Assembly (NCBI GenBank): GCA_002633025.1
Contig: NMRB01001109.1
Location: 141,016-205,015 of the forward strand
Direction: 5' to 3'
DNA length: 64,000 nucleotides
Source of the DNA: Notospermus geniculatus
Lineage: Eukaryota; Nemertea; Pilidiophora; Heteronemertea; Lineidae
In this document: piece by piece, positions 59,432 to 64,000 of the stretch
Numbering within the stretch: the stretch's first letter is position 1
Layout: every line of letters starts with the position of its first letter
Made by a program: the position numbers and the translations under genes
Notes under the pieces: generated by a model
What the model saw: only the letters and a program-made list of their open reading frames with translations
Told to the model about the DNA's origin: nothing
Database searches by the model: none

Positions 59432-59780
59432 ATCCCACATATCCGACATCTCACAAGTCCGACGTCCCGCAACTCCGACATCCCACAAGTCCGAAGTACC
59501 ACAAATCCGACATCCCACAAGTCCGAAGTACCATAAGTCCGAACCCCCAACCCCTTCTTGTCGGACCTATGTCGGACTTATGGCACTTCGGACTTACGAT
59601 ACCTTTCTCTGAACGTCGGACTTATGATACCTTTCTCTACACGTCGGACTTGTGGGATGTCGGACTTGTGGTGCTTCGGAATTGTGGTACATTTTTAAAG
59701 TGATTTTTCCATTGTCGGACTTATGATACTTCGAACTTTTGGGATGTCGGACTAGTGAAGTGTCGGACTTATGGGGGGAC
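59432..59780. repeat. Opposed arrays of a CCGAC(A/T)-type short repeat
   Basis: From about 59434 to 59545, TCCGACATCCCACAAG and TCCGAAGTACCACAAG units repeat about seven times. From about 59560 to 59780 the complement (CGGACTTATGGTAC, GTCGGACTTGTGGGATG) repeats about nine times. The two halves face each other and can fold into one large cruciform. Confidence 0.8.
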
Positions 59781-59823
59781 ACCGTCACGACTTCATAAAA
59801 TAAAAGCCTACTCGTGAAGACCA

Positions 59824-60334
59824 GGGCCCATATTCATAAAACCTTGCTAGGTCGAGTTACTTGCTAAAGTGCCCAATTTGTACAGGCCAATGCACACAAC
59901 TAGCAACCAACTAAAGCTACGTCTTCACGGAGGATTTTAGCTCCAGTTAACCGTCTACACGGGGCCTTGTATCGAGCTAAGTTGTCTCGAGACAACTTTT
60001 TCTTGGGTTAATTTGACCCCAGTAGGGTAGGGGGTTATGTTAACCCGAGTCAAATTTTGTCTTGAGACAGTTGTCGTGTAGACGCAGTCGTCCGTTTGTC
60101 TCGGGACAAAGGCCTATATTGGGGCATGTACGGCTCATTTCGTTGCGCCTCTGCAGCATGTGTACTCCAGTGTTGGCGACTTGTGACGTCATATTCAAAG
60201 CCAGAACTATAATCCGTGTAGACACTCCGTCACTTGTCTCGGGTTATTTTGTCTCGAGACAAAGTTGACCCGAGACAAATTAGTCTCTCGTGTAGACGTA
60301 GCTTAAGCTGGCAAGGTTTTATGAATATGGACCC
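59824..60334. mobile_element. Outer MITE (GGGCC-TATTC type) interrupted by another
   Basis: GGGCCCATATTCATAAAACC at the left and GGTTTTATGAATATGGACCC at the right form inverted ends. With the nested element removed it is about 120 bp, like the element at 10085. Confidence 0.75.
59915..60302. mobile_element. Nested MITE of the GTCTCGAGAC family, copy 2
   Basis: Ends AGCTACGTCTTCACGG and GTGTAGACGTAGCT are flanked by TAA on both sides (59912-59914, 60303-60305), a 3-bp Harbinger-type duplication. It is filled with GTCTCGAGAC and CCCGAGACAA motifs and is the reversed relative of 16727-17122. Confidence 0.75.
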
Positions 60335-60460
60335 AGACTTCTGTCCGTCTTGACAAGCGGCCCCAGCAAGTCGCGGACACAACCATTTCAACAACAAGAC
60401 AAGAAAAGGACATCGGAGCGATGTCAATGGTTTCCGATGAGAAGCTTACTACTCTAGAGC

Positions 60461-60926
60461 TAATTTACTGTGACCTTGACCTCTGACCTTGAGAAGTATT
60501 GCGTAACTGGAACAGGCATACCTGGTTAAACTTATAGGAGATGGTTAATTCAGTCTTCTAATTAGTTTTCTCCTGAAATTCTGAGCAGATTTGCACTTTA
60601 GAATTGTTTGACCTTGACCTTGGCCTCTGACCTTCAAGGTCATTGCGTAATCTGAAAGCTCATCCTTGATAACCTAGGCGTAGATGAAGGTCTTAGGCTT
60701 CCACCATCACCAGGTTCTGTCTTATTTGTGATGGTCGGCTGTGACCTTGACCTCTGACCATGAGAAGTATTGCATAACTGGAACAGGATCCCTGATTAAA
60801 CCTATCGGGGATGGTTAATTCAGGCTTCTAATTCGTTTTCTCCTGAAATTCCGAGGAGATTTGCACTTAAGAACTGTTTGACCTTGACCTTGACCTCTGA
60901 CCTTCAAGGTCATTGCGTAATCTGAN
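60461..60926. repeat. About 271-bp tandem repeat rich in TGACCTTGACCT
   Basis: Two units (about 60467-60655 and 60741-60926) share TGTGACCTTGACCTCTGACC, AAGTATTGC, GATGGTTAATTCAG and TTTGACCTTGACCTTG. A single N at 60926 ends the second, suggesting a collapsed or gapped satellite. Further pieces lie at 62890-63060. Confidence 0.8.
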
Positions 60927-61355
60927 TTTTCTGAAAAAAAGGGCAATGTACATACCCCCCTGGTTTCCACCCTAATTAACCTAAGGACCTGAAACTTTGT
61001 GAAAAACTGCAGAAATATGTTTACTACACAATCAATTCAATAGATATTGCCATTCTGTGAAATGTGATATGCTAGTGGTGTATTTTGATGGAAGGGTCAT
61101 TTTTGGGGGGTTGAAGGGTCGGTCTGTATTGTGACCCTTGTCATCCCCAGCCGAAAGGCATATTGTGATTTTTGATGAATAAATTGAATAGCATACACAC
61201 CAAACTTCATTTTGACGGTTAGTTTGTTCTCCTACCTTAAAAACTTCCGGAGATAGAGGCGTTTTGGTTTGGCCTACCCCCGAAATATGAGTCGTTTTAG
61301 AAATATCCATTTTTACACAAAAAGGGTTAAAACAGGCTTAAAAGGAAAAATCTGA

Positions 61356-61419
61356 GGTGGCATCCACCCAGGCCCAATGCACCATCCCATGGGCCAACTA
61401 TCCACGGTGGATGCCACTC
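61356..61419. repeat. 64-bp hairpin
   Basis: GGTGGCATCCACC and GGTGGATGCCACT bracket inner GGCCCA/TGGGCC complements. It is a small foldback unit. Confidence 0.55.
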
Positions 61420-61792
61420 TGTACTACAAAATGATTTTGATTCCTTAAATAAGCCACTTTTTCTGATTTGCCTCTCTACTAAAAGAGGATTTACAAAAAT
61501 ATCCAAACCGAATAAATCGTGTTAAAGGGGAAATACCAATTTTAATAGTACTGGCCCAGATTGGTCAATTACTGGTGTGTAACCTAGTAGATGACAATTT
61601 TGATTTCAATCACATTCAATCAATGTTGTTCACAAAATTCATCCAATTCTCAGCACACACGTTCAAAAATTTTCAATTTCCGACTATATTCCCCCGATTA
61701 ATCACATTTTGAAAACTGGATAGAAAATACGCCATTGGCCTGCCCAGAGTTGGTCGAAGAGCAGTAATGTTCAAGTTCACATTCACAATAAA

Positions 61793-61979
61793 GGGGTCCT
61801 CAATGCAGCTTGCAAATGGGCTCCAAGTAGTACATTCACTTACCCAATAGGTGGCGCCACTATATACACCCCTATGCACCAGTATGTTATGTAGCAGGGT
61901 AGGATACATGGTGGCGCCATCTATTGGGCCTCTGGATGAACCAGTTGGGAGCCCACTGGCAAGCTGCAGGGGACCCCTT
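61793..61979. mobile_element. About 187-bp MITE with roughly 75-bp inverted repeats
   Basis: AAAGGGGTCCTCAATGCAGC and (reversed) AAAGGGGTCCCCTGCAGC start arms that continue through GGGCTCC, CCCAATAG and GGTGGCGCCAC. It lies between the direct repeats and upstream of the ORF. Confidence 0.7.
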
Positions 61980-62152
61980 TAAGAATCAAGATCACCTGGC
62001 AGCAGTGATCTTCTATACTCATAGCACTTCAAATCAACAGAGTTGCAACAGAGCTGGATGTTCAGATTAACTGCCTGCATTGTTGGAGACTTCAAAGTGT
62101 ATTCAACAAAACTCACCTGAGTGCACTCAAATGGACTGCTGGGTCACTGAAT

Positions 62153-62752
62153 ATGACTGAAGCTGACAAGTACTTGCTCCGATCACTCCTGGAATTGAAA
62201 CTAAGCGCCAACGCTCTCGAAGAAATGAAGTTTCTTGTGTCCACCAATCCATGTGAAGCATTCAACCGTTCCCTCAGCTCCCGCCTGCCAAAAATTACCG
62301 CCTTCGGCAGAAATGCCATCGGCCGGGTCCACGCGACTGCTCACGCCCTAAATAACAGGCTTGGTCTGTCCGTCGTAAAGAAGGTCCAAAACCTTGGCAC
62401 CCACATTGGTCCAAAAGCCACCAAGACCCTGGAAGAAATTCAAAAACGAAATGAGTACTTCCACCAATACAAGCAAACTCACAGGTGGCAGCGAGTACGC
62501 AACAAGCGAATGCAAATTAAGAAATACATCGAGAGAAAGAAAGGCGACCCCACCACCAATGACGATGACGACAGTTACAAAAAGGGCGGACAAGAAGCTA
62601 AAATGACCAGGAGCAAACAGACGCGGCAGACAAACACCACCAAGCCCACCGTAGAGCATTCCTACGCCTTTAGTGACAACGGCAAAACCAAAAGAAAAGG
62701 AAAGAAAGAAGTAGGCCCTGCTGTCATCGCTAGGTACTTTAAATCGTGTTAA
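62153..62752 (+). CDS. Transposase-like C-terminal fragment (Mutator-like family, tentative)
   Basis: This is a single 199-residue frame starting MTEADKYLLRSLLELKLSAN. The block EMKFLVSTNPCEAFNRSLSS, then PKITAFGRNAIGRVHATAHA and LGLSVVKKVQNLGTHI, matches in my memory the C-terminal part of large metazoan proteins labelled Mutator-like transposase, where a CE-x-(F/T)NR motif is near-invariant. The rest is very basic (QRVRNKRMQIKKYIERKK), then an acidic DDDD patch and a Lys/Thr-rich tail ending RYFKSC.
Upstream, broken frames near 62010-62060 (HSTSNQQSCNRA) may be the preceding part of the same protein. The catalytic core is absent, so this is a fragment. The identification is moderate and needs a profile search. 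Confidence 0.45.
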   Translation: MTEADKYLLRSLLELKLSANALEEMKFLVSTNPCEAFNRSLSSRLPKITAFGRNAIGRVHATAHALNNRLGLSVVKKVQNLGTHIGPKATKTLEEIQKRNEYFHQYKQTHRWQRVRNKRMQIKKYIERKKGDPTTNDDDDSYKKGGQEAKMTRSKQTRQTNTTKPTVEHSYAFSDNGKTKRKGKKEVGPAVIARYFKSC

Positions 62753-62889
62753 AGGGGAAATACCGATTTTAATAGTACTACTTTTTATATACAACCTGGC
62801 CCTGATTGGTCAATTACTGGTGTGTAACCTACAGGCATGATAGTCACCCTGCTCGCAGCCATTTTGATGTGCTCAAATCAAATCATCAA

Positions 62890-63060
62890 GTTTGACCTTG
62901 ACCTTGACCTCTGATCATCAAGGTCATTGCATAATCACAATGGGCATCCTCTATAACCTAAGTGTGGGTGATATGACGCCTGTACCTCTACCATAGGCAA
63001 GAGATATTTCAAATTATCAAAGTATGACCTTGATCTTGATCTTGACCTCTGATCATCCAT
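62890..63060. repeat. TGACCTTGACC repeat fragments
   Basis: TTTGACCTTGACCTTGACC at about 62890 and GACCTTGATCTTGATCTTGA at about 63030 are diverged pieces of the satellite at 60461. Confidence 0.65.
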
Positions 63061-63423
63061 CTTGACATATCAAGGCCTACGGTCACTTTGCTCTTCGAAC
63101 TACGCTCCCTTCACCCTTGACATTTTTTGTCCTGAATTCCACTCGCAGCAGGTTGTGCCGTTTATCACGCTCATCCCCACTGCTGTCATCAAAAATAATC
63201 CAGTACAAAATATTTCACCAAAAAACATATTCAACGTTAAGCATATCTGTTCTTTTTAAAGAACACAGTATTAAAAGTATTAAAATACTTGATATCAAAA
63301 TCCTTCATTTTACATCATAAGTTGTCAAAAAACAAATATTTGTTTGTTAAATCGCGAGGAACATCGATAGAAAGAAGAGCCAGTTTGAGAGCCAATCAGA
63401 AAAGTCCTCGCATTATGCATTGT
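63061..63423. other. No gene seen
   Basis: AT-rich, stops in all frames, no splice-supported exon. Confidence 0.4.
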
Positions 63424-64000
63424 CCACACTGACATCTGAACTTCGACGCCTGAATTGAGCAGAGTTGAAGTCGAGTGACATCCCTTTCCCGGTCATAGTT
63501 GACACAAGTCCTTCCCTGATGCAAACACATTGAATAGTATCCTTCTGATGTCAACATATAGGACTTTTACTTTTCTAGCTAGCCGCCAAATCGCGCGTCC
63601 AGAAGCGTTCGACTGAACGCCTCTGGACGCCTCTCGACGCCAGAGTTGGCTGCCAGTGTGGATCCTAGTGAGAGTACACCTGCCCAAAACTTGGCGTTCA
63701 GTAGCATCTTTTCGTGCCATTGAGGCTGCCATTTTGAAATCATGTGACATCAAGACTCAAGCTTATTCAGTGGCCAAAGCCTCGCCGCCGACTCCAAGTC
63801 TGGCTGCCATCGGTAGCACACTTGGCTGCTTCGGGAGTTCACAGGCGTCCAAAATCAAACATGTTTGATATTGGAGTTCAGTGGCGTCCGGCGGCGTTCT
63901 CCGGATTCCATTCGTAGCAGATTGGGAATTTTTCTGGCGTTCGGACATTGGCGTCGAAAAAACGCCTCTGGACGCCGAAGTTGGCGGCCAGTGTGCTGCT
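63424..64000. mobile_element. Probable MITE reaching the window end
   Basis: CACACTGACATCTGAACTTC near 63430 resembles the complement of the last bases (GAAGTTGGCGGCCAGTGTG). CGCCTCTGGACGCC-type motifs recur at 63619-63640 and 63963-63977. The right boundary is at or beyond the window end. Confidence 0.35.

Larger units (their letters stand above)
61512..62829 (+). repeat. Direct repeats flanking the transposase-like ORF
   Basis: AAATCGTGTTAAAGGGGAAAT and GATTGGTCAATTACTGGTGT blocks occur at about 61512-61586 and 62743-62829 in the same orientation. The right copy begins inside the last codons of the ORF and includes its stop. The left copy is not preceded by coding sequence. Confidence 0.7.

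Noticed and set aside
59432-59780. CRISPR array
   Set aside because: Units are too short, lack unique spacers, face both ways, and the DNA is eukaryotic.
62348-62794. Minus-strand open frame of 148 codons
   Set aside because: It is the antisense shadow of the transposase-like ORF at 62153-62752; no family likeness.

Overview
This window is eukaryotic nuclear DNA from a marine invertebrate, most likely a non-vertebrate deuterostome such as an echinoderm. That is an inference from style, not proof. Genes are split into many short exons by GT-AG introns, the sequence is AT-rich, and it is saturated with short motifs such as AGGCCTA, ACATGTACATGT and ACCGGTA. Miniature inverted-repeat elements (MITEs) are very dense. 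The gene families seen (KDZ, PIF/Harbinger-MADF, BEL/Pao, a P2X7-ballast-like protein, a G2E3-like protein) are familiar from such genomes. There are no bacterial operons, no rRNA and no CRISPR array.

0-5 kb: a truncated MITE, a candidate small secreted protein on the minus strand, a lone terminal exon on the plus strand, a 742-bp element with 31-bp inverted repeats and an 11-bp target duplication, and a field of old dispersed repeats. 5-7.5 kb: a minus-strand P2X7 intracellular-domain-like gene broken by two frame shifts and split by a 737-bp element. 7.8-11.1 kb: a PIF/Harbinger transposon with the transposase on the minus strand and a MADF-BESS protein on the plus strand. The transposase lies antisense inside the first MADF intron. 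Both genes are damaged. 11.8-16.1 kb: five phase-consistent minus-strand exons of a G2E3-like protein, with several elements in its introns, one bearing perfect 136-bp inverted repeats. 16-20 kb: a decayed BEL/Pao retrotransposon. 20-29 kb: mostly MITEs, including two copies of a Mutator-like family.

29-54 kb is the richest part. A KDZ (Kyakuja/Dileera/Zisupton) transposase gene runs over 18 recognisable exons, with a frame lesion next to its first catalytic Asp. It is followed by an intact five-exon, 302-residue protein with two atypical C2H2 fingers. Converging on it from the minus strand is an intact 16-exon, 447-residue gene with an N-terminal zinc ribbon, a C-terminal chromodomain-like segment and a middle made of very short phase-1/phase-1 exons. 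Three of those exons were recently copied as a 1.24-kb tandem duplication that keeps the frame. No family I know describes the last two genes, and whether the three genes act together is only a hypothesis.

54-64 kb: no intact host gene is visible. It holds long-inverted-repeat elements, nested MITEs, a cruciform-forming short-repeat array, a satellite built of TGACCT half-sites, and a transposase-like C-terminal ORF flanked by direct repeats. Single N bases at 11169 and 60926 mark assembly uncertainty, so isolated frame shifts could be either decay or sequence errors.
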